DNA of 64,000 bases from Chryseobacterium shigense (GCF_900156575.1 NZ_FTNY01000005.1:1-64000); one strand, 5' to 3'. Shown: positions 1-8,668, numbered from the stretch's first letter. The notes: generated by a model from the sequence alone, not told the origin. Translations and numbers: made by a program.

Positions 1-124
1 TCTATCTTTTTCCTATTGCTTTTTCCAATGAATTAATATTCCAAAGATATTTTAACTTTTTTAAGAGCGTTATTATAATAAACAAACTTATCACACGGTT
101 AATAAGGTTTAAAAATAATGAATT

Positions 125-694
125 TTAGGCAGTATAAAAGTAAAGAACAAGCATAATACAGCTTTCATCACTGATGCTTACCGGAACGTGCGGGAATTTT
201 CCGTTAAAATAAAGAGAGTCGCCTTCTTTTAAGATGATTTCTTCATTATCGATGATGTATTTTACTTCGCCTTTCAGGATATATTTAAATTCCCAGGCAT
301 CTGTGATCACCTTTTCCCTTTTGGAATTAGGCTCAATGGTCAGTAATACCGCTTCAAAACCTAAAGAGTGCAGGCTTTTGCTGAAGATATGCATATACTT
401 GAATCCTTCCGCTTCCACTTCTTTTTCGATAACCTGCTGGCTGTCTTTGGGTAGATAAATGAATTTGGCGCTGGATTTTTTTTCCACCCCTTCAAAGAAA
501 TAGCTGGCATCGATCTCCAGAGACTGGATCATATCCAATAGGACAGGAAGTGAAGGAATGGTTCTTCCGTTCTCGATCCTGGATACAAGACCGTTGCTTA
601 CATTGGCTTTGGAAGCCAGTTCGTTGATGGTTAAATTATTCTTTTTTCTGATATCCTTCAATCTTTTACCGATACCTATTAAAAAATCATTCAT
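125..694 (-). CDS. XRE-family transcriptional regulator with C-terminal cupin domain
   Basis: A 189-residue cytoplasmic regulator. Residues about 6-65 form an XRE/Cro helix-turn-helix: the stretch ELASKANVSNGLVSRIENG is the classic turn and recognition helix. Residues about 100-185 read as a small cupin barrel with the usual Gly-rich turns and a PHVPVS strand, so it probably senses a small ligand. This HTH-cupin layout is common for repressors of metabolic or stress genes. It is transcribed away from the response-regulator gene at 856 across a shared 160-bp intergenic region, so it may control itself or that neighbour. The regulated genes and the ligand cannot be told from the sequence. Confidence 0.9.
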   Translation of the reverse strand: MNDFLIGIGKRLKDIRKKNNLTINELASKANVSNGLVSRIENGRTIPSLPVLLDMIQSLEIDASYFFEGVEKKSSAKFIYLPKDSQQVIEKEVEAEGFKYMHIFSKSLHSLGFEAVLLTIEPNSKREKVITDAWEFKYILKGEVKYIIDNEEIILKEGDSLYFNGKFPHVPVSISDESCIMLVLYFYTA

Positions 695-743
695 AGTGTT
701 TGCAATTTAACCTAAATTATGTTCCTTCATGAGAGTTGAAAAG

Positions 744-751
744 CAAAGTTA
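744..751 (-). promoter_or_regulatory. -7 element for the XRE/cupin gene
   Basis: Read on the minus strand this is TAACTTTG, a match to the Bacteroidota -7 consensus TAnnTTTG, about 50 nt before the ATG at 694. No clear TTG -33 box was found at the right distance. Confidence 0.4.
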
Positions 752-806
752 ATATTATTCTATATAGCATTTGTAAAGTCCGGAATCAATTCATTGAAAA
801 TTGTTA

Positions 807-838
807 TTGAGACGATTCGCTCTTTTTCCCTATTTTTG
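807..838 (+). promoter_or_regulatory. Promoter of the response regulator/histidine kinase operon
   Basis: TTG at 807-809, a 21-nt spacer, then TATTTTTG at 831-838 fit the flavobacterial promoter TTG-N17-23-TAnnTTTG. The -7 box ends at 838, so transcription should start near 843-845. This rules out the in-frame GTG at 838 as start codon and supports the ATG at 856. Confidence 0.65.
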
Positions 839-855
839 TGAAATTCCTTATTTCA

Positions 856-1563
856 ATGAAAAAGATTATCCTCATCGAAGACGAAACCAGCGTTGTCTCT
901 TTTATCAAGAAAGGACTTCAGGAAAGCGGCTATGAAATTTCCGTGGCTTTTGACGGTCGTACCGGTGTACAGCTGGTGCAGGCCAATGATTTCGATCTGG
1001 TGGTTCTGGATATTATGCTGCCGGAAATGAATGGTCTGGATGTCTGCAAAGAGATCAGGAAAACCAATCAGCATGTTCCGATTTTGTTTTTGACCGCCCT
1101 GGGAACTTCTGAGAATATTGTTCTTGGACTGGAAAGCGGAGGGGATGATTATCTTGTGAAGCCGTTTAAATTTATTGAACTGGTGGCGAGGGTAAAATCT
1201 CTGCTAAGAAGAAGCAACGGAGTAAGTCCTCAGGAAATTGCCGAACCGGAACCGGACAATGAGCACGTATTTCAGTTTTCAGACTTAATCGTTAATGATT
1301 ATACAAAGAAAGTCACGCGCGCCGGAGACGAGATTTCACTGACGTCTACTGAATACAAACTTCTGCTGTATTTCCTGAATAATCCTGAAAAAGTAATTTC
1401 CAGAGCTGAAATTCTGGATGCGGTTTGGGGCGTAAATTATGAACTTGGGACCAATGTAGTAGATGTCTACGTGAATTATTTAAGAAAAAAACTGGACAGT
1501 CAGGATGATAATAAACTGATTCACACGGTGATAGGAATGGGATATGTACTGAAAAAATCTTAA
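856..1563 (+). CDS. OmpR-family response regulator
   Basis: A 235-residue response regulator. The N-terminal receiver domain (1-120) has the acidic pair E8/D9, the phospho-acceptor D52 in VVLDIMLPE and the conserved lysine in DYLVKPF. The C-terminal part (about 140-233) is a winged helix of the OmpR/PhoB type, with TSTEYKLLLYFL and the recognition-helix region TNVVDVYVNYLRKKL. It activates or represses genes after phosphorylation by the kinase that starts 3 nt downstream. An in-frame GTG at 838 would add six residues but overlaps the promoter, so the ATG at 856 is chosen. It resembles RprY/CpxR-like regulators of Bacteroidota, but the stimulus is unknown. Confidence 0.93.
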   Translation: MKKIILIEDETSVVSFIKKGLQESGYEISVAFDGRTGVQLVQANDFDLVVLDIMLPEMNGLDVCKEIRKTNQHVPILFLTALGTSENIVLGLESGGDDYLVKPFKFIELVARVKSLLRRSNGVSPQEIAEPEPDNEHVFQFSDLIVNDYTKKVTRAGDEISLTSTEYKLLLYFLNNPEKVISRAEILDAVWGVNYELGTNVVDVYVNYLRKKLDSQDDNKLIHTVIGMGYVLKKS

Positions 1564-1566
1564 TGG

Positions 1567-2967
1567 ATGTTTAATAAAGTTGTCACAAATCAGACCAAAA
1601 CGATGGTGCTTCTAATGCTGGTATTTACTGCCATCATTCTGCTTTTCAGTGGGTTGGTTTATTTTTCGATTGTCAACTTTTCCCATCAGAGGTTTTATGA
1701 ACTGCTTAAGATCCGTACCACGACCATCGTTCAGATTGAGAAAAGCAAAGATCACCTCGATCTTCCCGAAAACTATATCCTCAACAGTCTGAATGATGAA
1801 GAGCTTCCCATGGAGAGAGATTATGTTTTTGCGGTGCCCACAGATTCCAATTTCAGAAAGATTTCACAGGAAGTCCATATTCCGGATTATTTTTTCAAAA
1901 GTATTGTCAGAAAAGGAGAAGCTAATTATAATGATAAAGAGTTTTACTATATCGGCCAGACTTTTAAATATGATGATAAAGAATACATAGCCATTGCTTC
2001 TGCAAAAAACCATTATGTAATCTATTACCTCGGTTTTTTAAAAAGAACATTGATCACCTGTATTGTCCTTTCTCTCTTCTTCAGTATGATCTTTTCATTT
2101 TATCTGTCTAAAACTTTATTCAGACCGATTCTTAAAATTACCGGGAAGGTAAAAGAGATCAGTTCCGAAAACCTTCACCTTAGATTAGAAGCTCAGCCTG
2201 ACAATAAAGAACTGAATGAGCTGGTAGATACGTTCAACGGAATGCTGAACCGTATCGAAACTTCATTTGAAACCCAGAATCACCTGATCGGAAATGTTTC
2301 CCATGAATTGAGAACACCTTTGACCTCGATTATGGGTGAAGCTGACGTAGCGCTTTCCATCAACAGAACGGCAGACGAATATAAAGATACCTTACAAATT
2401 ATCCTGGATGAAGCTGAAAAGCTGGACAAAAAGATCAAAGCACTACTCATGATCGCTGAGACCGGGTTCGACGGTAAAATCCAGAAAATGGATAAGGTAA
2501 GAATCGATCAGCTGCTTTGGGATGTGATCGAAACGCTTAGAAAAATTGATTCCAGAAACAATATCTATCTGGATATCAGCATGCTTCCGGAGAATCCTAA
2601 AAAACTGAAAGTATATGGTAATGAGCAGCTTCTGCATCTTGCTGTGGCCAATATCATCAGCAATGGGTGTAAATATTCTAATTTCCAACAGGTAAAAGTT
2701 TCTCTCGGAGCCTCAGATACTGATGTTTATATCATTGTAAAAGATTTTGGAATCGGAATTCCGGAGGTAGAGATGAACAAGATCTACGACCCGTTCTTCA
2801 GAGCGTCCAATACCAAAAACTACGAAGGCTACGGAATCGGACTTCCGCTGGCAAGAAATATCGTAAGAATGCACCGCGGCGAACTGATCGTAAGTTCTCA
2901 TGAAAACCAGGGAACCACTGTACAGATGCGTTTCCCTAATTTCTACAGTACGAGACCGGAGAGTTAA
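1567..2967 (+). CDS. HAMP-domain sensor histidine kinase
   Basis: A 466-residue inner-membrane sensor kinase, partner of the regulator just upstream (3 nt between stop and start). It has a membrane segment at about 12-35, a periplasmic sensor domain of about 120 residues, a second membrane segment at about 158-180 and a HAMP linker. The HisKA domain has its phosphorylated His at 246 in SHELRTPLTSI. The HATPase domain shows the N box (ANIISNGCKYS), G1 (DFGIGIP) and G2 (EGYGIGLPLARNIV). All catalytic motifs look intact. The sensor domain is not recognised, so the signal is unknown. No promoter is seen between the two genes; they should be one operon. Confidence 0.93.
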   Translation: MFNKVVTNQTKTMVLLMLVFTAIILLFSGLVYFSIVNFSHQRFYELLKIRTTTIVQIEKSKDHLDLPENYILNSLNDEELPMERDYVFAVPTDSNFRKISQEVHIPDYFFKSIVRKGEANYNDKEFYYIGQTFKYDDKEYIAIASAKNHYVIYYLGFLKRTLITCIVLSLFFSMIFSFYLSKTLFRPILKITGKVKEISSENLHLRLEAQPDNKELNELVDTFNGMLNRIETSFETQNHLIGNVSHELRTPLTSIMGEADVALSINRTADEYKDTLQIILDEAEKLDKKIKALLMIAETGFDGKIQKMDKVRIDQLLWDVIETLRKIDSRNNIYLDISMLPENPKKLKVYGNEQLLHLAVANIISNGCKYSNFQQVKVSLGASDTDVYIIVKDFGIGIPEVEMNKIYDPFFRASNTKNYEGYGIGLPLARNIVRMHRGELIVSSHENQGTTVQMRFPNFYSTRPES

Positions 2968-3225
2968 GGTACGGGTTTCGGGTTAGAGAGTTGGAGTGTT
3001 TTAGGGTTTGAGAGTATTGCTGGTTGCTAGTTATTGGTTGCTGGTTATTGAGTTCATATCTAATATCTGACGTCTTTTATCTTGATTCTTGGCTCTTATA
3101 ACTTAAATCCACCATTCACTTGCGAAGCAAAATTCACTATTCACATTCTTACGCTTAAAGTCTCATGTCTGAAATCTGACATCTGATGTCTTCACTTCCC
3201 CTATATGTTAACGGCCATTAACAAT

Positions 3226-3269
3226 ATTCTAATCTCATTCTAATCTCTTTAATCACATTTTAATTCCAT
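3226..3269 (+). promoter_or_regulatory. Four 11-bp tandem repeats, candidate OmpR-type operator
   Basis: ATTCTAATCTC occurs twice head-to-tail at 3226-3236 and 3237-3247. It is followed by TTTAATCACAT (3248-3258) and TTTAATTCCAT (3259-3269), which match each other at 9 of 11 positions. Direct repeats with 11-bp periodicity are the usual binding sites of OmpR/PhoB-family regulators, and one is encoded 1.7 kb upstream. The array ends 27 nt before the -7 box at 3297, a position suited to activation. The link to that regulator is inference. Confidence 0.5.
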
Positions 3270-3296
3270 TCCAAAGAGCTTCTAATCTTGCCGCTT

Positions 3297-3304
3297 TAGT
3301 TTTG
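3297..3304 (+). promoter_or_regulatory. -7 element for the 3346 gene
   Basis: TAGTTTTG matches TAnnTTTG and lies 41 nt before the ATG. No TTG -33 box is present at normal distance, as expected if the promoter depends on an activator bound to the repeats at 3226-3269. Confidence 0.5.
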
Positions 3305-3345
3305 TAATATCAAAATACGATAACACAAACCTAAATCTAAAAGAT

Positions 3346-3840
3346 ATGACCAAAACAATTTTAATCGCCACGGATTACTCTCTTGAGTCACTGAATATAT
3401 TAAAAAAAGTACTGAAAGAGAAAGAAGCTTCGGAAGACCCTCATCAGTATAATGTTCTTTTGGTTTCAGGGTATGAACCCGGAGACTCTATCAGAGATCT
3501 TCTTTTCAATACAAAAAATACCATTTTCAATAAGATCAGACCTCAGGAATTCTGCGATGCCTATGAAATCATTAAGAACAAATATCCTCACCTGGTCCAT
3601 AAGATCGTCTGTGACATTTTCACGGGAAGCTTTCAGAGAACATTCAACAATTATGTGAAAGCAGAGAATATAGAGGAAGCTTACTATTCTCCGTCTATCA
3701 AGAGTAAGGGGAAAGGAAAATTTGACATTGCCCCTTATATCAAGAAATGTAAAGATCTGCAGGTTCAGGAAGTCAAAGTGGAAATGCCGGAAAGACTTCC
3801 GGAAAGAGGAAGACTGGCTGAGATCTTTGTAGAGGTCTAG
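3346..3840 (+). CDS. Universal-stress-protein-like hypothetical protein
   Basis: A 164-residue cytoplasmic protein. The N-terminus, TKTILIATDYSLESLNILKK, is like the first strand and helix of the USP/adenine-nucleotide-hydrolase fold, but the glycine-rich G-x2-G-x9-G(S/T) ATP-binding motif is not obvious, and the middle part (residues 60-115) is not recognised. It has its own -7 box and the 11-bp repeats upstream, and the membrane protein at 3874 follows 33 nt downstream, probably in the same transcript. Function is unknown; the USP resemblance rests on the first 20 residues only. Confidence 0.7.
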   Translation: MTKTILIATDYSLESLNILKKVLKEKEASEDPHQYNVLLVSGYEPGDSIRDLLFNTKNTIFNKIRPQEFCDAYEIIKNKYPHLVHKIVCDIFTGSFQRTFNNYVKAENIEEAYYSPSIKSKGKGKFDIAPYIKKCKDLQVQEVKVEMPERLPERGRLAEIFVEV

Positions 3841-3873
3841 AAATGGATAAACACAATATTAAAAAATAAAAAA

Positions 3874-4701
3874 ATGTTAAGAAATTATAGTAACAGCCGA
3901 ACGTTGGGAGACAATATCAGATTGGGGACGCTGACTGCATTCACTGCAGGGACTATAAATATTGCCTCCCTGTTAATATTTCTCTCTTTTACCTCCAACG
4001 TAACAGGACACTACGCCATTTTGGCGGCAGAGATCAGTAAAGGAAACTGGACTCAGGTAGCGGTAGTGGGAGCGTGGATCTTCCTCTTTTTCTTCGGAAG
4101 TTTCCTGTCTAATTTCATTGTGATCAACTTCAATAAGAGAAGCAAGTATTTCGCACACTCTATGCCGATTGTTCTTGAAATCATGTGTTTATTGTTTGTT
4201 GGAATATATGGACAGTTTTATTATCAGAAAACATTGGAAGAAACAGAATATCTGGTTGCGCTGATGCTTTTTGCAACAGGACTTCAAAACGGCCTTACGG
4301 CAAGTATCTCCAATTTCTCGGTAAAGACCACCCACCTTACGGGTACTACTACCGATCTTGGAATTCTGCTCTCTATGTTTACGAAAAAGAAATACAGAAA
4401 AAGCGGTGAACTGATTGCGAGAGCAAAATTGCTGACGAGTATCATGATAGCCTATGTTTTAGGAGCGGTGTTCTCTGGGCTTACTTATTATTATCTGGAA
4501 TTCAGGGTGTTTTACGTCATCAGTCTATGTCTTTTAATTGTCATCGGATATGATGCCTATAAAATTCATATGAGACACTTTAATACCAAATACCGTTACA
4601 GCAGGATTTATAAAAAGCCTAATCTACTAGCGTATTTGTATGATAAGGTCCACGGAATTCCTAAAAGAAAAGAAAAAAGAACGCTTGTTTTTGATGAATA
4701 A
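3874..4701 (+). CDS. YoaK/DUF1275 family membrane protein
   Basis: A 275-residue inner-membrane protein with about six hydrophobic segments. It carries features of the DUF1275/YoaK family, such as the N-terminal GTLTAFTAGTINIASLL and the mid-protein ATGLQNGLTASISNFSVKTTHLTGTTTDLG region, where the QNG...TTxxTGTxTDLG pattern is typical. Members are thought to be small-molecule transporters or permease-like proteins, but no substrate is established. The C-terminal 40 residues are charged and cytoplasmic. It follows the USP-like gene by 33 nt, and a terminator at 4750 closes the unit. Confidence 0.85.
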   Translation: MLRNYSNSRTLGDNIRLGTLTAFTAGTINIASLLIFLSFTSNVTGHYAILAAEISKGNWTQVAVVGAWIFLFFFGSFLSNFIVINFNKRSKYFAHSMPIVLEIMCLLFVGIYGQFYYQKTLEETEYLVALMLFATGLQNGLTASISNFSVKTTHLTGTTTDLGILLSMFTKKKYRKSGELIARAKLLTSIMIAYVLGAVFSGLTYYYLEFRVFYVISLCLLIVIGYDAYKIHMRHFNTKYRYSRIYKKPNLLAYLYDKVHGIPKRKEKRTLVFDE

Positions 4702-4749
4702 GTGAAGAAATAAATATCAGTATTATTTTTGTGTAAACTAGCTGTGAAG

Positions 4750-4786
4750 CACCCCTTTTCGATGGTAGAGAAGGGGTGTTCTTCTT
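4750..4786 (+). terminator. Intrinsic terminator after the DUF1275 gene
   Basis: CACCCCTTTTC pairs with GAGAAGGGGTG (11 bp including one G-U) around a GATGGTA loop, followed by a T-rich stretch. Confidence 0.75.
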
Positions 4787-5087
4787 CAGTTAACGAATGT
4801 TTTTTAGCGCCTGTTTATTTGACGCAAAGTTCTATTCAGTAGTAAGGAGAGCAAAGAAGAGAATCAATTTCATTGATTCGATTAAGCGGTGGTATCCGGC
4901 AGCTTCATCATCGACGTAGTCGAACTCTTTGCTTTGCTCAAAATTAAGCGCTATCTAAATGAATCTTTGCATTAAAAAAAGAACATCCTCCTTTCAATGT
5001 TTTTTTTCCTCCATCAGGGATAAAAACAGAACCGGACAGCAAATTGTGATTAAAATGTTGATAATTAAATTTTAATTCACGGTTTTA

Positions 5088-5121
5088 TTGTTTTAATTCC
5101 CGTTTCCATTGACTATTTTTG
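5088..5121 (+). promoter_or_regulatory. mutL promoter
   Basis: TTG at 5088-5090, a 23-nt spacer and TATTTTTG at 5114-5121 match the flavobacterial sigma-A promoter. It should drive mutL and the genes that follow closely behind it. Confidence 0.65.
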
Positions 5122-5141
5122 TAAGTTGATTACAACGTTTT

Positions 5142-6938
5142 ATGTCAGATATTATTCAGCTTTTACCGGATCATGTAGCGAACCAAATTGCAGCAGGAGA
5201 AGTGGTGCAGAGACCTGCGTCCATTGTGAAAGAACTTTTGGAAAATGCTATTGATGCCGAAGCGTCTAAGATAGAATTGATTATCAGAGACGCCGGAAAA
5301 AACCTGATCCAGGTGGTAGACGACGGCAAAGGAATGTCTGAAACCGATGCCAGAATGGCGTTTGAAAGACATGCTACGTCAAAGATCAAAGGAACGGAAG
5401 ATATCTTTAAGATCTCTACCAAAGGATTCAGAGGCGAAGCGTTGGCTTCTATCGCTGCGGTTTCTCAGGTTGAACTGAGAACGAAGCAGAATGATGCCAA
5501 GATCGGAACCAATATCTACATCGAAGGCGGGGTGTTTCAGTTTCAGGATCCCATACAGACCGTAGAAGGGTCTAATTTTCTGGTGAAGAATCTTTTTTAT
5601 AATGTTCCGGCCAGAAGAAAATTCCTTAAAAATAATAACGTTGAATTCAGACATGTCATCGATGAATTCCAGCGTGTTGCATTAGCACATGAAAACCTGG
5701 AGTTTTCTCTGTTTCATGATGACGAAGCCGTTTTCAGGTTGAGAAAAGGAAGCCAGATGCAGCGTATTGTAGATGTTTTCGGACGTAAACTTCAGCCGCA
5801 GCTGATTCCTATCAAAGAAGATATTATCTGGTGTAAACTTCATGGGTTTGTTGCCAAACCGGAAGGGGCCAAAAAATCGAGAGGAGAGCAGTTTCTTTTC
5901 GTCAATGGAAGGTATTTCAGAAGTCCTTATTTCAATAAAGCGGTTCAGGAAGCTTTTGAGGGCCTTCTTCAGCCGGGGTATGTTCCTACATTTTTCCTTT
6001 ATCTGGAAATGGATCCGGAAAAAATAGATGTGAATATTCATCCTCAGAAAACGGAGGTGAAATTTGAAGACGAACATCTGATCTTTGCCCTGCTTCGTTC
6101 CACCATTAAAAGATCTCTGGGAATTTATAACGTTTCCCCGAGTCTTGATTTTGATAAAGATCCTGAAATGGATGCGATGATGAATAAGCCTTTTCCAAGC
6201 AAAGGGAACAGTGGCGGAGGGATGCTCAAGATGCCTGAAATTATTGTAGACAAAGACTATAATCCATTTATTGAAGAAAGAAATGTACGCCCGGAGGAGA
6301 TTCAGAACCTTACGGAAATGTACCACCAGAATATCACTGCAGAACCTTCAAAAATCAATTTATTCGAAGACGAAGATTTTGATGAAGACCTGATGAGGTT
6401 GCCGAACGGGTACTGGCTTTTTAATAAAGGAGATGTAACCTTAATGCTGGATTTGGGAAGAATGCACCGATTGGTCGTTGCAGAAAACAACAAAGCGTCG
6501 AGAAAGAGCAATCTTAATATTAACCCTAACAGTCATTCTCTTTTGTTTTCTCTGGAGTATCATATGAACGAAATAGAAAAGAATAAATATAATTCTTTCA
6601 AAAAATTTCTTCCGGAACTCGGGTTTGACATGAAAATTGCACATGAAAGCGTGCTGAGAATAGATGCACTGCCTGAAGGACTGAAAGAAACCCAGGCGAT
6701 GAAGTTCCTGGAGAATCTTTTCGAGATCCTGGAATACAAGAGTGAAGAGGAATTTATGCAGTATTATCTGAACCAGTGGAACAAAATGCATTCGAAATCA
6801 AGGTTTGATTTTATCTATAAAAAAGATGCGGAACAGGTCATCAAAGATTTTACAGCTTTAGGCTTCCCGGAGTTTTTACCGGATGGCAAAAGATGTTTTT
6901 ATGAAGTTCCGTTTAATGATTTTAAAAACAAATTTTAA
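5142..6938 (+). CDS. mutL: DNA mismatch repair protein MutL, endonuclease motif degenerate
   Basis: A 598-residue MutL. The N-terminal GHKL ATPase is well conserved: VKELLENAIDA, the DDGKGM motif and GFRGEALASI. The transducer domain follows to about 330 and shows NGRYFRSPYF and NIHPQKTEVKF. A variable linker leads to a C-terminal dimerisation domain from about 410. The metal-dependent endonuclease motif DQHA-x2-E-x4-E is not there. The aligned stretch at residues 437-448 reads DLGRMHRLVVAE, and the C-terminal metal-binding motif is replaced by RCFYEVPFNDF. This MutL probably cannot nick DNA itself. It uses the promoter at 5088, and the rhomboid gene follows after 3 nt. Confidence 0.95.
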   Translation: MSDIIQLLPDHVANQIAAGEVVQRPASIVKELLENAIDAEASKIELIIRDAGKNLIQVVDDGKGMSETDARMAFERHATSKIKGTEDIFKISTKGFRGEALASIAAVSQVELRTKQNDAKIGTNIYIEGGVFQFQDPIQTVEGSNFLVKNLFYNVPARRKFLKNNNVEFRHVIDEFQRVALAHENLEFSLFHDDEAVFRLRKGSQMQRIVDVFGRKLQPQLIPIKEDIIWCKLHGFVAKPEGAKKSRGEQFLFVNGRYFRSPYFNKAVQEAFEGLLQPGYVPTFFLYLEMDPEKIDVNIHPQKTEVKFEDEHLIFALLRSTIKRSLGIYNVSPSLDFDKDPEMDAMMNKPFPSKGNSGGGMLKMPEIIVDKDYNPFIEERNVRPEEIQNLTEMYHQNITAEPSKINLFEDEDFDEDLMRLPNGYWLFNKGDVTLMLDLGRMHRLVVAENNKASRKSNLNINPNSHSLLFSLEYHMNEIEKNKYNSFKKFLPELGFDMKIAHESVLRIDALPEGLKETQAMKFLENLFEILEYKSEEEFMQYYLNQWNKMHSKSRFDFIYKKDAEQVIKDFTALGFPEFLPDGKRCFYEVPFNDFKNKF

Positions 6939-6941
6939 AAA

Positions 6942-7670
6942 ATGTTTAACAATATACCACCGATCACCAGGAATATCATCATTATCAATGTTATTGTATT
7001 CATTGGTACCTATTTCCTTGGAAACCAGGTAATCGGCTATCTTGCCGGTTTTTATCCCTTTTCTCCGTTTTTCCATTCATGGCAGATCATTACGCATATG
7101 TTTATGCATGGAAGCATTATGCATATTTTATTTAATATGTTGACATTGTATAGCTTCGGACCGATTCTGGAGCAGGCTTTGGGGGAGAAAAAGTACCTGA
7201 TTCTTTATTTCCTGAGCGGATTGGGAGCTTTCTTCCTTTTTAACTTATGGAATTTTGTTGAAGCCCAGCAGCTTACCAGTGAGTTGCAGCAGCTAGGATT
7301 TAATGTCAATGCTTATTTATCCGGAGCCAGCGTAGGATTTACCGGAGATGCGGCCTCTGTTCTTAAACAAAAAGAACTGCTGGAGAGTTTTAAAGGAATC
7401 GTAGCAACCCCTATGGTAGGGGCTTCCGGAGCTATTTTCGGAGTTGTGGCAGCTTTTGCTACCCTGTACCCCGATTCCAAGATTATGATGATGTTTATCC
7501 CGGTTCCTATAAAAGTAAAATACCTGATGCCTATCGTCATTGTTGTTTCTGTCTATCTGGGAGTTTCCGGTAATGGAGGCGGAATTGCCCACCTGGCTCA
7601 CGTGGGAGGAGCATTGGTTGGCTTTATTCTTGCAAGGATCTGGAGGAAACATCTGTATAGATTCAATTAA
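6942..7670 (+). CDS. Rhomboid family intramembrane serine protease
   Basis: A 242-residue polytopic membrane protease. About six hydrophobic segments carry the rhomboid catalytic dyad: Ser162 in GASGAIFG and His220 in HLAHVGGALVG. The oxyanion region HMFMHGSIMHILFNMLTLYSFG is also present. A loop of about 40 residues (95-150, with QQLTSELQQLGFN) is longer than in GlpG. Rhomboids cleave transmembrane substrates within the membrane; the substrate here is unknown. It starts 3 nt after mutL and 8 nt before the next gene, so it sits within one operon. Confidence 0.93.
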   Translation: MFNNIPPITRNIIIINVIVFIGTYFLGNQVIGYLAGFYPFSPFFHSWQIITHMFMHGSIMHILFNMLTLYSFGPILEQALGEKKYLILYFLSGLGAFFLFNLWNFVEAQQLTSELQQLGFNVNAYLSGASVGFTGDAASVLKQKELLESFKGIVATPMVGASGAIFGVVAAFATLYPDSKIMMMFIPVPIKVKYLMPIVIVVSVYLGVSGNGGGIAHLAHVGGALVGFILARIWRKHLYRFN

Positions 7671-7678
7671 AAAATCCT

Positions 7679-8668
7679 GTGAAAGTTGTCCGTCTTATCC
7701 TGTTGATCCTGCATGTAGGCATTGTATTCCTGCTGCTGGGTACTTTAATGAATGCGTATGTACCGCCCAAAATATTTCCGTGGTTCAATCTGCTTTCTTT
7801 AGGGTTTCCTGTCCTTATTATTTTATATATAGTATTTACCCTTTTCTGGCTTTTCAGCTGGAAAAAGAGAACCTTTGCATTTATGCTGGCTGGACTTCTC
7901 TTTATGAATCCTGTACAGCGATGGGTGAATTTTTCCTCTGATAAAAAAGAAACAGCGAATCTTAAAATTGTTTCTTTCAATGTTAAAGCAGGTTTGCTGG
8001 GTGCTACAGATATTGAAAAATACCTGAACACAGCTGATGCGGATGTGGTCATGTTACAGGAATCCGGTAGCAAGATTTCGTTAAAGGGTATGACCGGAAC
8101 AGGAGACAATGGCGTTTTAAAACTCTTTTCAAAACATAGAATTATAGAGTCTAAGGAGCTGATCAAGAGTGATTTTTATACCAATAATGCATATGCTTCT
8201 CAGACAGATATTGAAATGAAAGGAAAAGTATATCGTTTTATCAATGTATATCTGGAGCCTTTTAAGTTCGAAAAAGGGATGGTGAAAATAGATGGGGTGA
8301 AAGAAGAGGATGAGCAAAAACTAAAAAATATTGTCAGAAGGCTTATCCCTGTCTTTAAAAAGCATCAGGATCAGGTACATACCATCAAAGAAGCTATCGA
8401 AAGTTCACCTTATCCCGTAATTGTAGCAGGAGATCTTAATTCGGTTCCCAATTCTTACGAATATTACCATTTGGCAGATGGATTGGAAGATGCCTTTGTA
8501 AAAGCAGGAAAGGGCAGTGCCACCAGCTTCCACGACTATAAATTTCCAATTAGAATCGACTATATTTTTACATCAAAAACCATCAGGCCGGTGACCTATA
8601 CAGTAGACCGAAGTATAAAGCTTTCAGATCATTATCCTGTGGTGGCAACATTTTCACTAAATCACTAA
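7679..8668 (+). CDS. Membrane-anchored endonuclease/exonuclease/phosphatase-fold protein (copy 1)
   Basis: A 329-residue protein starting with GTG. Three hydrophobic segments occupy about residues 1-80. A DNase I-like (EEP) domain follows, with SFNVKAGLLG, the acidic strand DADVVMLQES, VIVAGDLNSVPNS and the terminal RIDYIFTS and SDHYPVVATF motifs. The catalytic Asn, Asp and His of the family are all visible. The active site may face the periplasm, where it could cut nucleic acid or phosphodiesters. It lies 8 nt after the rhomboid gene and is followed by a close paralogue. The substrate is unknown. Confidence 0.88.
   Translation: MKVVRLILLILHVGIVFLLLGTLMNAYVPPKIFPWFNLLSLGFPVLIILYIVFTLFWLFSWKKRTFAFMLAGLLFMNPVQRWVNFSSDKKETANLKIVSFNVKAGLLGATDIEKYLNTADADVVMLQESGSKISLKGMTGTGDNGVLKLFSKHRIIESKELIKSDFYTNNAYASQTDIEMKGKVYRFINVYLEPFKFEKGMVKIDGVKEEDEQKLKNIVRRLIPVFKKHQDQVHTIKEAIESSPYPVIVAGDLNSVPNSYEYYHLADGLEDAFVKAGKGSATSFHDYKFPIRIDYIFTSKTIRPVTYTVDRSIKLSDHYPVVATFSLNH

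Larger units (their letters stand above)
2968..3345. other. Gene-free gap with simple junk repeats and a promoter region
   Basis: No gene is seen. Positions about 3000-3060 hold degenerate tandem copies of a GGTTGCTGGTTATTG-like unit. Positions about 3060-3200 hold repeated TCTGACATCTGATGTCT-like and ATTCACTATTCAC words, a low-complexity filler of a kind I associate with Chryseobacterium intergenic DNA. From 3220 on the gap is promoter DNA for the gene at 3346. Confidence 0.6.
4702..5141. other. Gap with terminator and mutL promoter
   Basis: No gene is seen. It holds the terminator at 4750-4778, degenerate GCAAAG-type words around 4830-4950 of the kind scattered between genes in such genomes, and the mutL promoter near 5088-5121. 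Confidence 0.6.

Noticed and set aside
838..855. GTG at 838 as start of the response regulator
   Set aside because: The GTG is part of the -7 element TATTTTTG-TG, so it lies upstream of the likely transcription start; the ATG at 856 begins the receiver domain.
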